Assembly (NCBI GenBank): GCA_041674465.1
Contig: JBAYVV010000032.1
Location: 1-30,857 of the forward strand
DNA: 30,857 bases
Reading direction: 5' to 3'
Origin: JACRAR01 sp041674465
GTDB taxonomy: Bacteria; Pseudomonadota; Gammaproteobacteria; Burkholderiales; Rhodocyclaceae
Shown: in pieces, positions 15,084-22,569 of the stretch
How positions within the stretch are numbered: position 1 is the stretch's first letter
Layout: the number at the start of each line of letters is the position of its first letter
Translations under genes and position numbers: made by a program
Notes under the pieces: generated by a model
Seen by the model: the letters and a program-made list of their open reading frames with translations, nothing else
The model's database searches: none
Told to the model about the DNA's origin: nothing

Positions 15084-16013
15084 CTAACGGAATCCCCCCA
15101 GCCGCCAGATCCGCCAGAGCTCTCCGAACGCCCCCAGCAGCGGGAAACGCCGCATGAAAGGTGTGATTTCAACCTTCACGCCGGAATGGCGCTCAATTTT
15201 CCAGGCGATGTAGGCGATGCCGCCGTCGAACGTCAATGAAGCTTTCAGCAAGCGAAGCAGGCTCAGGAGTTTGCCTTGCAACTGGCGCAAGACCCACTTC
15301 AGGGCGCAGAACCACCGCTGCCAATGGTTGCTCGGGTTGCGATAGTGTCCTGTCGGCGCGACATCCCAGCCCTGCTCCACGGCAATTGCATGCGTCAACG
15401 CCGTGAATTCAATGGCAGCGTCGGCATAATGCGCACGTATCCTGCCTGGACGCTCCGGCCGCAATTCCGCCCCATAGCTGAGCAGCAAGCCTCTTGTCCA
15501 CAAGGTCTCGGCGTCGAACTCGGCCGGCAGCCGGGGCAACACCTGCCGCACGAAGGTGACGGTAGCCTGCCTAAACGCCTGCAGCACACGCCGACGTATG
15601 GCCTCATCGCTGCCGTAGAGCAATCCGCAGGGTTGCGCAAACCTGCCCCACAGGTAGGAATGAAACCAGTGTGCCGTACCTTGCTCGAACTGCCGCAAGG
15701 ACACCACCGCATACTTGGCACGCACGGTGCGTCCGGCAAACGGAATCTCAAGATAATAAACATTGGGCGCCAGCATTCGATTGGCAATTGCCGGAAGGAA
15801 ACGACCGTAAGCTGCACGATAGTCATCCACCAGCAGATAGAGGTCGGCAATGCCGCCAGTATCGTCGTTGGCGCGGCGGCAAGAACCGTAGAACAACACC
15901 GCCAGCACGTGCGCGCCAAAACGCTGGCGCAGGTCGGCCCCAAGCGCCTTGACCGAGTCCGGTGCCTGCCTTCCCGACAGATCCAGGATCACATCCTGCA
16001 GGGCAGCGCTCAT
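15084..16013 (-). CDS. Tam41-like nucleotidyltransferase, putative CDP-diacylglycerol synthase
   Basis: A 309-residue protein. FYGSCRR (G43-S44) and IADLYLLVDD (D57, D63) form a nucleotidyltransferase-type active site. The second carboxylate sits six residues after the first instead of two. That spacing, then NVYYLEIPFAGR, AKYAVVSLRQFEQG, WFHSYLWGRFAQPCGLLY and TLWTRGLLLSYGAELRPE, resembles the mitochondrial phosphatidate cytidylyltransferase Tam41/Mmp37 as I know it. Tam41 makes CDP-diacylglycerol from phosphatidate and CTP and is unrelated to bacterial CdsA. Its ATG overlaps the DAG-kinase-like stop as ATGA, and a CDP-alcohol phosphatidyltransferase is one gene further up. Substrate supply and product use are thus encoded next door. 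The C-terminal 90 residues are basic with amphipathic helices, fitting membrane association. The homology needs a profile search. Confidence 0.6.
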   Translation of the reverse strand: MSAALQDVILDLSGRQAPDSVKALGADLRQRFGAHVLAVLFYGSCRRANDDTGGIADLYLLVDDYRAAYGRFLPAIANRMLAPNVYYLEIPFAGRTVRAKYAVVSLRQFEQGTAHWFHSYLWGRFAQPCGLLYGSDEAIRRRVLQAFRQATVTFVRQVLPRLPAEFDAETLWTRGLLLSYGAELRPERPGRIRAHYADAAIEFTALTHAIAVEQGWDVAPTGHYRNPSNHWQRWFCALKWVLRQLQGKLLSLLRLLKASLTFDGGIAYIAWKIERHSGVKVEITPFMRRFPLLGAFGELWRIWRLGGFR

Positions 16014-17032
16014 CGCAGACGCAAAAAGTCCATCGCACCGCCGTCGGTGAGTACCAGCGGGCTACCCGGTACTGGAGAAAAGAATTCGCCATCCACGATG
16101 AACGGGCTGTCAAGCCCGAGTTGGAGCCGGTGCACGTTATGGCTGACGTAGCCATTGGCGGATGTCATGAAGCGGTTGCGCCGGCCGCGCAGGATACCCG
16201 GCAGTGCTCTCAGCCAGTAGCGCGGTTGCGCGCGCGCAAAGCTGAAGTGCAGTGGCGTATCTTCTTCACCCCAGAAAGGTCGCAATCCCAGGAACAAACG
16301 CTCCAGGCTGGTTACCAGCATGACGCCGCAGTCGCTGGCAGTGGCAACTGCACCATCGATCGACACACTGACGGGTACGGGTCTCACGATATCGCGGTCA
16401 CCTCGTGCCATCGCCACCACGAATCGCAGCAAGGTCACGCCGGGGCCGATTTCACCGCGCAAACCGACACTGTGAACCTTGCTTTTGCAGTACTCAACTC
16501 CCTGAGAGATCATGGCGGCACCGAAGAACATGCCGTAAATCGGCGCCTGCCCCGAACCGGGATCGATTCTCAGAATTTTGCGCTGGACGATGTCGAGACC
16601 TTCGCCGCCGTGCGCGGCACGTTCGATCAGGCTAGCGAGTGCAATATCCGGAGGCCCGCACATACCGGCATCGCCGGCGATCATGTTGGTGGTGCCAGCC
16701 CGCAACACCGCCAGCAACGGCTGGCGCTGGAACGGCTTGCGCGCCAGGAGCGCGTCAAGTACGGCACGCACGGTGCCATCGCCGCCGCTGACGGCCAATG
16801 TATTCACTTCTTGCGCCGCCAGTTCGTCCAGCGCTCGCACGACCGAGTCCGGATCCTTGACATCGCGACGCGGAATCTCTGGATGGTTGCCGAAGGCCCG
16901 ACTCATCGCCGCTGGCGTCCGCAGATTCACCCCGCTGCCGGGATTGTGGACGACGCCGATCCGCAGCGCCGCCAAGTCTGGTGCAGGATGAAGCGCCGGG
17001 GTAGCCACCACCGGCATGGTATCGAACACCAT
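16010..17032 (-). CDS. Diacylglycerol kinase-like / lipid kinase (DAGK catalytic domain)
   Basis: A 340-residue protein with the DAGK-catalytic signatures HNPGSG (29-34), SGGDGTVRAVLDALL (GGDGT at 83-87), and LLAVLRAGTTNMIAGD. A beta-rich C-terminal domain follows, with PFIVDGEFF near the end. The family phosphorylates diacylglycerol, sphingoid bases or related lipids with ATP (DgkB, YegS, LCB5-like). No signal peptide or membrane helix is seen, as expected for a peripheral enzyme. Its start overlaps the upstream CDP-alcohol transferase stop as TGATG, and its stop overlaps the Tam41-like start as ATGA. Order and coupling suggest that it makes phosphatidate for the Tam41-like enzyme. DNA usage matches the neighbours. 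Confidence 0.85.
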   Translation of the reverse strand: MVFDTMPVVATPALHPAPDLAALRIGVVHNPGSGVNLRTPAAMSRAFGNHPEIPRRDVKDPDSVVRALDELAAQEVNTLAVSGGDGTVRAVLDALLARKPFQRQPLLAVLRAGTTNMIAGDAGMCGPPDIALASLIERAAHGGEGLDIVQRKILRIDPGSGQAPIYGMFFGAAMISQGVEYCKSKVHSVGLRGEIGPGVTLLRFVVAMARGDRDIVRPVPVSVSIDGAVATASDCGVMLVTSLERLFLGLRPFWGEEDTPLHFSFARAQPRYWLRALPGILRGRRNRFMTSANGYVSHNVHRLQLGLDSPFIVDGEFFSPVPGSPLVLTDGGAMDFLRLR

Positions 17033-18258
17033 CAGCGCTTGTTTTCGGCAGACTTGATTCGGGTGAACACGCGCACCGCCAGAGCATGCTCATCCACGGT
17101 CTGGCCAATCTCGGTCAGCCAGGATCGCATGCCTTCCGGGCGCCCTTTGGCCGGGAAGGCCATGAGCAGACGCAGCAGCAGAATTACTGTCGACAGCGCG
17201 GTCCAGGCGGCCACCGCCAGCAGGCCCAGGTCCGGCCGGCCGAGGGCAAAACTCGCAGTCAGCATGATCATGTTTGGGTTGCGCCGGGCGACGATCAGCC
17301 GGAAGTAGGAATCGACCGGCCGCCAGGTAAACATGGAAAATGAAGCGATCCATAGCTGGAAGGCCCCCTCGCAAAGACGCCCGCCGATATAGCCGACAAA
17401 GATAGCCCAGTACAGCCAGTGTAGCGGCAACGCGGTGACCATGGTCGGATTCGAAGCCAGTCCGATACCCCAGGCGAGATACCAGAATGGCGGATGGATC
17501 AGATCGATACCATGATCGAAAATATTCCCCAAACGGCTGGAGGTCACAGTGACGCGCGCCAGTTTGCCGTCCACGGTGTCGAGGAAGGTCATGATCCATC
17601 CCGCCAGCAGTCCCCAAGCATACTCGCCGCGGGCAAACAGCAAACCGGCAAGAATGGCAAGCACCAGGCTGAGCGCAGTGACTTGATTGGGGGTGATCCG
17701 CAAGCCGACGCACAAATGAGTGGCCCATTGCGCCGGAACCGGCCAGAGCCATTTGGTGACCAGATCCGTAATGCCCTTGTAGGAACCGGAAAACAGCAGT
17801 TGTTCCTGCGCACCCCGGGTTTCCTCGTTGAGCGGCAACACAAAAGGCGTATCCAGCTTCAGCAATGCCGCATCAAAACCTTGTGCCACTTGCGTTACCG
17901 TGACGAGGGCAATACCTGCCGGTGGAATGCCCGAACCGCGGCCAGTCAACAATTCGCCAACGGCACTGGCGTGGGCCACATCAACCTGGGCAGCGACAGG
18001 CACGTTCCCGCTGCTGCTCTCGATCTCAAGCAACACCTGCTGAGCTTTGGCAAGACCCTTGATGACCCGGCTGTCGTACAGATAATCGGCTCGAAGCATG
18101 ATCACGACGGAACCCGCAGGCAATGCCTCCAGGGTGTCATGCCACACCTCGATACTCGCTTGTTGCAACTGACGTTCAAGACGCTCGGCCGAGGTCAGCC
18201 CCCACAGACGGACCGGGCTATCCCCGAGCACCACTGCGTATTTTTTGATGACGGGCAC
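17032..18258 (-). CDS. CDP-alcohol phosphatidyltransferase with N-terminal nucleotidyltransferase-like domain
   Basis: A 408-residue protein. Residues 190-390 form the membrane CDP-alcohol phosphatidyltransferase domain with a perfect motif D227-x2-D230-G-x2-A-R-x8-G-x3-D248-x3-D252 and about six hydrophobic helices. Residues 1-160 form a soluble alpha/beta domain (AVVLGDSPVRLWGLTSAERL, VVIMLRADYLYD). In position this is like the nucleotidyltransferase half of the archaeal/actinobacterial IPCT-DIPP synthases, but it lacks the G-rich LAAGxGTRL loop, so it may be inactive or bind another ligand. SYKGITDLVTKW followed by GLRITPNQVT is the typical linker of that fused family. The start is GTG at 18258: an in-frame TAA lies two codons upstream and AGGAAG sits about 8 bp before it. 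First gene of the minus-strand block. Head group unknown. Confidence 0.82.
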   Translation of the reverse strand: MPVIKKYAVVLGDSPVRLWGLTSAERLERQLQQASIEVWHDTLEALPAGSVVIMLRADYLYDSRVIKGLAKAQQVLLEIESSSGNVPVAAQVDVAHASAVGELLTGRGSGIPPAGIALVTVTQVAQGFDAALLKLDTPFVLPLNEETRGAQEQLLFSGSYKGITDLVTKWLWPVPAQWATHLCVGLRITPNQVTALSLVLAILAGLLFARGEYAWGLLAGWIMTFLDTVDGKLARVTVTSSRLGNIFDHGIDLIHPPFWYLAWGIGLASNPTMVTALPLHWLYWAIFVGYIGGRLCEGAFQLWIASFSMFTWRPVDSYFRLIVARRNPNMIMLTASFALGRPDLGLLAVAAWTALSTVILLLRLLMAFPAKGRPEGMRSWLTEIGQTVDEHALAVRVFTRIKSAENKR

Positions 18259-18298
18259 TATTTACACTTCCTGGATGATGGTTGCTTGACGGACCTCA

Positions 18299-18345
18299 GC
18301 GACTGTTGGGCGACTGTTGGTCACTTGCAGCGCAGCAACTATACT
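18299..18345 (+). promoter_or_regulatory. Promoter and tandem 11-bp repeat upstream of the metallophosphatase gene
   Basis: TTGGTC at 18317-18322, a 17-bp spacer and TATACT at 18340-18345 form a good sigma-70-type promoter. GCGACTGTTGG occurs twice in tandem (18299-18309 and 18310-18320), one helical turn apart, and the second copy runs into the -35 box. This could be an operator for the divergent metallophosphatase and CDP-alcohol transferase genes. The predicted transcription start falls at or beside the ATG at 18352. Confidence 0.55.
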
Positions 18346-18351
18346 ACCTCA

Positions 18352-19338
18352 ATGAGCACGCCCAAGCTCCAGTTCCTCACTGTACAACACGATGATGCGT
18401 CGTCCGACGATGATTTTGTGCTGGCGCACGTGTCCGACCTGCACTTGACCTCGCTGGCGGGCATCCGGCTCAGCGAGTTGCTCGACAAGCGGCTTTCCGG
18501 CTATCTCTCGTGGCTGCTGCGCCGCCGCCACGAGCACCGCAGCGAAGTGCTCGATGCACTCATGACCGACCTCCAGGCTGGACACCCCGATCATATCGCC
18601 GTCACTGGCGACCTCACCCATCTCGGCCTGCCGCGCGAGTTTACCGAGGCCGCAGCCTGGCTGGAACGACTTGGCACGCCGCAAAACATCACCCTGGTAC
18701 CCGGCAATCACGATGCCTACATCGCCGAACCCTGGAGCAAGACCTTCGCCCAGTGGTCGGCTTACATGGCAGGAGATGCAGGAAGCTCGACGGCCAGTGC
18801 GGAGGAACTGTTCCCCAGCCTACGCATACGCCGCCAAGTCGCCCTGATCGGCCTGTCCACGGCGGCGCCTTCGGCGCCTTTCCTGGCGACCGGACGCCTG
18901 GGTGAAAAACAACTGCGGCGTCTGGACCAAATGCTGGAACAAACCGCCGGCGCCGGGCTGTTTCGCGTCGTGTTGCTGCATCATCCTCCGGCACAGCACA
19001 CGGTGCGTTGGCGCAAATCACTGCTTGACGGGGCGGCGTTGCGCGACGTGCTCAACCGGCACGAAGTGGAATTGATCCTGCATGGTCATGGTCATTTCTC
19101 CGCGGCAACCTACCTGGATGCACCACAACAACGCAATTTGGCAATCGGCGTGCCCACTGCATCGGCAATCGGCAGGAATGCCGAGCGTTGGGCAAGCTAC
19201 CATCGGTATCGCATTCGGCGCTGTGAAAACGGCTGGCAGTTGCTGGTTTCCGTGCGGACCTACTCGCTCGAGCGCGGCTGCTTCGTCGCCACAGATGCTC
19301 AGCGGCTGCGCCAGGCGCTGGCGGCATCATCGGCCTAA
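18352..19338 (+). CDS. Calcineurin-type metallophosphatase
   Basis: 328 residues from the ATG at 18352; the frame is open for 858 bp upstream, but that part lies antisense to the CDP-alcohol transferase gene. Metal-binding motifs appear in order: HVSDLHL (D29, H31), VTGDLTHLG, PGNHD, LLHHPPA and HGHGH. This is the five-block pattern of class III phosphodiesterases/phosphatases related to cAMP phosphodiesterase CpdA and UDP-diacylglucosamine hydrolase LpxH. It has no signal peptide. It is divergent from the CDP-alcohol/DAGK/Tam41 set and shares its 93-bp control region, so it may dephosphorylate a lipid-phosphate intermediate there. No Shine-Dalgarno precedes the ATG, which fits the leaderless start suggested by the promoter position. 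Its TAA overlaps the convergent asnB stop. Confidence 0.82.
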   Translation: MSTPKLQFLTVQHDDASSDDDFVLAHVSDLHLTSLAGIRLSELLDKRLSGYLSWLLRRRHEHRSEVLDALMTDLQAGHPDHIAVTGDLTHLGLPREFTEAAAWLERLGTPQNITLVPGNHDAYIAEPWSKTFAQWSAYMAGDAGSSTASAEELFPSLRIRRQVALIGLSTAAPSAPFLATGRLGEKQLRRLDQMLEQTAGAGLFRVVLLHHPPAQHTVRWRKSLLDGAALRDVLNRHEVELILHGHGHFSAATYLDAPQQRNLAIGVPTASAIGRNAERWASYHRYRIRRCENGWQLLVSVRTYSLERGCFVATDAQRLRQALAASSA

Positions 19339-21281
19339 CCCGTTACGCGCGATTGCGATGGTGCCGCAGTGAAAACTTTCCGGTTTTCCTGGAGCACTCG
19401 TGAAGACAGAGGCGGCTTGTCGATGAACTCGCGAAACCAGAGTTCGAGCATGAGCAGGGTCCAGACCCGGTCCACTTGCGTCGCCCCGTGCTGAAGCGAA
19501 GCAACGAGCTTGCTGACGTAGGCTGGTTCGAACAGCCCGCGCTCACGTGCGGTCCGGTCGAGCAGCACATCTTGCGTCATCTGGCGCAGATCGTGACAGA
19601 GCCAGCGTTTCAAGGGCAGGGCAAAGCCGCGCTTGCGCCGATTCAGTATCGGTTCAGGAACAAGCCCTGTGGCGGCATGGCGCAACAGGTATTTGCCGCG
19701 AAAGCGCATGAGCATCTCGGCCGGCAGCCGGGATGCGAATTCGACGACATCGTTGTCAAGGTAGGGGCAACGCACTTCAAGTGAATGCGCCATCGAAGCG
19801 ATATCGACTTTGACATTGATATCGTCGGTCAAATAGGTTTGAAAATCGAGGTCGGCGAGGCGGCCAATGGCCGAGTCCGACTTGCTCTCACCCAGTACGC
19901 GCTCGAAGCGCTCTATCGTGGCACGCGAACGGGCGGCCAGCATCGGCGGCAGGTATAAACTTGCTTTATCTTCCGGCGTGAAATGGCCGACCAGCGATGG
20001 ATACCGGGTCGCTTCTCCGCCCGGAAACGCCATCGCATAACGCGCCGCAGAAGGCGCCGGAAAATGCAGTCCCCCGATCAGCGCGCTGCGATAAATCGAG
20101 CGGAGGATGGGTGGCAGGGCGTCGTAGATGTGGCCCAGGCGCGCAGTCCGATAGCGCTTGTAGCCGGCGAAAACCTCGTCGGCGGCATCGCCGGAAAGCG
20201 CCACCGTCACATGTTCCTTGGTCATTTTCGCGAGGTAGTACATCGCAATGGCGGAACTGTCGGCGAAGGGCTCGCCATGGTGACGGACGATGGGACCGAG
20301 CACGTCTGTCATTGTCGGATCGACGATCATTTCGTGATGATCCGTGTTGTAGCGCTCTGCGACCAGCCGCGCATACTTCAGTTCGCTGTCATCGGCATGG
20401 GGAAAGCCGATCGAAAAGGTTTTCACACGCGCAGCGGACTGCGTGGCCATGAGTGCCACAATCATCGAGCTATCGATACCACCGGAGAGAAATGCGCCGA
20501 GCGGAACGTCCGACATCAAGCGGCGTTTGACGGCAATCTTGAGCAGACTCAACAGTTCGTCAGTGAGATCGCCGGTGGAGCCTTTCAGCAATCCGGTTTC
20601 CGGTTTGCTCCAGTAGCGTTCAATGCTGGCGCCGCTGCCCGGCGTAAATACCGCATAGTGGGCCGCGGGCAGCTTGGCATTGCCAATATAGGCCGACCGC
20701 GGTGACGGCACGTATTGCAGCGTGAGAAATTCGTCGATCGTACCGTAGTCGACTTCCGGCGCTTCCTCCGGAAATCCTGTCTGCAAGGCATGCGCCTCCG
20801 ATGCGAAAGCGATACCACTGTTCAGCCGTCGATAGAACAGCGGTTTTTTCCCGCTGCGATCACGGGCGAGCAGGAGCCGGTTTTCATGCGTATCGAAAAG
20901 CGCGAAGGCAAACATTCCGGACAGGCGCCGGACGCAATCGGGCCCATGTTCCTCGTACAGATGAAGGATGACTTCACTGTCGCTCCTGGAGCGGAACTTG
21001 TGCCCCCTGGCCAGGAGGTCTTTGCGGAGTTCCTGAAAGTTGTAGATTTCCCCGTTGACCACCAGGGCAATGCTGCCGTCCTCGTTGCACATCGGCTGGT
21101 TGGCTTCGACTGAAAGATCGATGATCGACAGGCGGCGATGCCCGAGCGCACACGGACCATGTTGCCAGACACCATCGGCATCCGGACCACGGTGGCGAAT
21201 GGCGTCATTCATGCGCCGAACCGCCTGCGCGTTGGCCGGAGCGCCAGGATCGTTTGACAGAAAGCCACTAATTCCGCACAT
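19335..21281 (-). CDS. asnB: Asparagine synthase (glutamine-hydrolysing) family amidotransferase
   Basis: A 648-residue AsnB-type protein. The N-terminal glutaminase domain starts MCGISGF with catalytic C2 and has NDAIRHRGPDADGVW, GHRRLSIIDLS and NGEIYNF. The synthetase domain has the ATP P-loop FLSGGIDSSM, then SIGF, LSGDAADEVFAGYKRY and a late HSLEVRCPYLDNDVVEFA. The catalytic elements are intact. The family makes asparagine from aspartate, but extended forms like this one, in surface-polysaccharide or secondary-metabolite clusters, often amidate other carboxylates. It is divergent from a glycerophosphotransferase-like gene and convergent with a phosphatase, next to lipid genes, so a role in modifying a surface lipid or glycan is as likely as asparagine supply. 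The call to asnB is by family only. Confidence 0.85.
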   Translation of the reverse strand: MCGISGFLSNDPGAPANAQAVRRMNDAIRHRGPDADGVWQHGPCALGHRRLSIIDLSVEANQPMCNEDGSIALVVNGEIYNFQELRKDLLARGHKFRSRSDSEVILHLYEEHGPDCVRRLSGMFAFALFDTHENRLLLARDRSGKKPLFYRRLNSGIAFASEAHALQTGFPEEAPEVDYGTIDEFLTLQYVPSPRSAYIGNAKLPAAHYAVFTPGSGASIERYWSKPETGLLKGSTGDLTDELLSLLKIAVKRRLMSDVPLGAFLSGGIDSSMIVALMATQSAARVKTFSIGFPHADDSELKYARLVAERYNTDHHEMIVDPTMTDVLGPIVRHHGEPFADSSAIAMYYLAKMTKEHVTVALSGDAADEVFAGYKRYRTARLGHIYDALPPILRSIYRSALIGGLHFPAPSAARYAMAFPGGEATRYPSLVGHFTPEDKASLYLPPMLAARSRATIERFERVLGESKSDSAIGRLADLDFQTYLTDDINVKVDIASMAHSLEVRCPYLDNDVVEFASRLPAEMLMRFRGKYLLRHAATGLVPEPILNRRKRGFALPLKRWLCHDLRQMTQDVLLDRTARERGLFEPAYVSKLVASLQHGATQVDRVWTLLMLELWFREFIDKPPLSSRVLQENRKVFTAAPSQSRVTG

Positions 21282-21303
21282 GGGTCAGGTCTCGGGAAAT
21301 CCC

Positions 21304-21319
21304 GTCAGTGTATACTGAC
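21304..21319. promoter_or_regulatory. Inverted repeat with -10-like core in a divergent intergenic region
   Basis: GTCAGT and ACTGAC flank a GTAT centre. Within it TATACT (21311-21316) reads as a -10 on the plus strand and TATACA on the minus strand. It lies 23 bp upstream of the asnB-family ATG and about 93 bp before the glycerophosphotransferase start. No good -35 is found on either side at 16-18 bp, so it may be an operator or a regulator-dependent divergent promoter. Confidence 0.35.
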
Positions 21320-21411
21320 TGGGTCGATCGCCGACACCCGAACCAGCTCGGTTCAGGCGCGATCGAAGCAATGAGCGAATCGTGGGATGGTGCCGGAAGG
21401 AAGAATGCGTG

Positions 21412-22569
21412 ATGCGGGTGGGCTTTCTCTTCAATCATTACGCGACGCACCAGGTGCCGCATGCGGCGCCCTACGCCTTCGAATTGTCGCGTCGCTATCC
21501 CGAAATCGAAGTGACCATCGCCGCATCGAGCGAGGCGGAACTCGCCAGCGCCAGGAAGATCGGGGAGCTTTATCCAGGGCACCACTGCAAGCTGCGCCGC
21601 CTGGATCCGGCCTGGTGGTACGACCTGATTGATCCCATCGTTTCCAAATTCGCGTTCGCCCGCAAGAACCGCATCCTCTCTGACAACCTCGATTTCTTCG
21701 CCAACCTGGACGCCTTGGTTGCGCCGGAGCGCCATTGCCGGCGCCTGCGCACCAGCCACCACCTGGCCAAGCTCAAACTCATCCACACCCGGCACGGTGC
21801 AGGTGACCGCAAGGGCACATCCGACGCCACCATGGCCTTGTTCGACCTGGTTCTGCTGCCCGGCCGCAAGTATGCCGAGCGCTTCAGCCAGTTGGGCTAT
21901 CTGCGCCCGGATCAGTTCGTCATCACCGGATGGCCGAAGTTCGAGGCCGTGCGGGCCTTCAACCCATCCCGACGGCGTTTTTTCGACAATGACAACCCGG
22001 TTGTCGTCTACAACCCGCACTTTGATCAGCGTATCGGTTCATGGTCCCGCATGGGACATGCCGTTCTCGATTTTTTTGTCGACAACCCTTCGTACAATCT
22101 CATCTTCGCACCCCACCTGGTGCTCTTCAAGCGGCGCTGGCGCCACGGCGCCCGGTTGCCGGACAAGTACCGCCAAGCACGGAACATCCTGATCGATACC
22201 GACAGCGCTGCACTGGCGGAGATGACCTACCTCACTGCTGCCGACATCTACCTGGGTGACGTCAGCAGCCAGGTCTATGAATTTCTGGTCGAACCCCGGC
22301 CGTGTGTCTTCCTCAATGCCCATGGCATTGATTGGGAGGCGGATTCACATTACGCACATTGGCGCTTTGGCCCAGTGGTCAACGATGTAGTAGGCGATCT
22401 TGGCCCGCTGCTGGCTGACGCGGTCGAGAACCACGCCCGCTATCTGCCCGCCCAGCAGACAGGATTTGCGCAGACATTCCACCAGGATCCGAGCTTCACC
22501 GCGGCACAACTCGGTGCCGATGCAATTGCAGAATTCCTGCGCCGGGACAGAACCGGGGCCACGCCCTAG
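21412..22569 (+). CDS. CDP-glycerol:glycerophosphotransferase family protein (TagB/TagF-like)
   Basis: 385 residues from the ATG at 21412, with GGAAGGAAG about 10 bp upstream; an earlier in-frame ATG at 21382 is less well placed. The GT-B-like fold shows FLFNHYATHQVPHAAPYAFEL at the N-terminus and the conserved HTRHGAGDR. VITGWPKFEAV, VVYNPHFD and NLIFAPHLVLF follow. The family's C-terminal acidic-serine block is DVSSQVYEFLVEPRPCVFLN. Enzymes of this family transfer glycerol-phosphate or ribitol-phosphate from a CDP donor, as in teichoic acid synthesis. In Gram-negatives they decorate capsules or glycolipids. It would fit the CDP-alcohol theme of the neighbouring block. No membrane segment is seen; it is probably peripheral. 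The stop overlaps the convergent outer-membrane factor stop within a palindromic GCCCTAGGGC. Confidence 0.75.
   Translation: MRVGFLFNHYATHQVPHAAPYAFELSRRYPEIEVTIAASSEAELASARKIGELYPGHHCKLRRLDPAWWYDLIDPIVSKFAFARKNRILSDNLDFFANLDALVAPERHCRRLRTSHHLAKLKLIHTRHGAGDRKGTSDATMALFDLVLLPGRKYAERFSQLGYLRPDQFVITGWPKFEAVRAFNPSRRRFFDNDNPVVVYNPHFDQRIGSWSRMGHAVLDFFVDNPSYNLIFAPHLVLFKRRWRHGARLPDKYRQARNILIDTDSAALAEMTYLTAADIYLGDVSSQVYEFLVEPRPCVFLNAHGIDWEADSHYAHWRFGPVVNDVVGDLGPLLADAVENHARYLPAQQTGFAQTFHQDPSFTAAQLGADAIAEFLRRDRTGATP

Noticed and set aside
15962..17308. 448-codon plus-strand open frame opposite the lipid kinase gene
   Set aside because: Antisense shadow of a gene with clear GGDGT and NPGSG motifs; the composition is unlike a folded protein.
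17494..18351. Long plus-strand open frame leading into the metallophosphatase gene
   Set aside because: It is antisense to the phosphatidyltransferase gene, has no family features and precedes the first metal-binding motif; the ATG at 18352 gives a normal-length enzyme.
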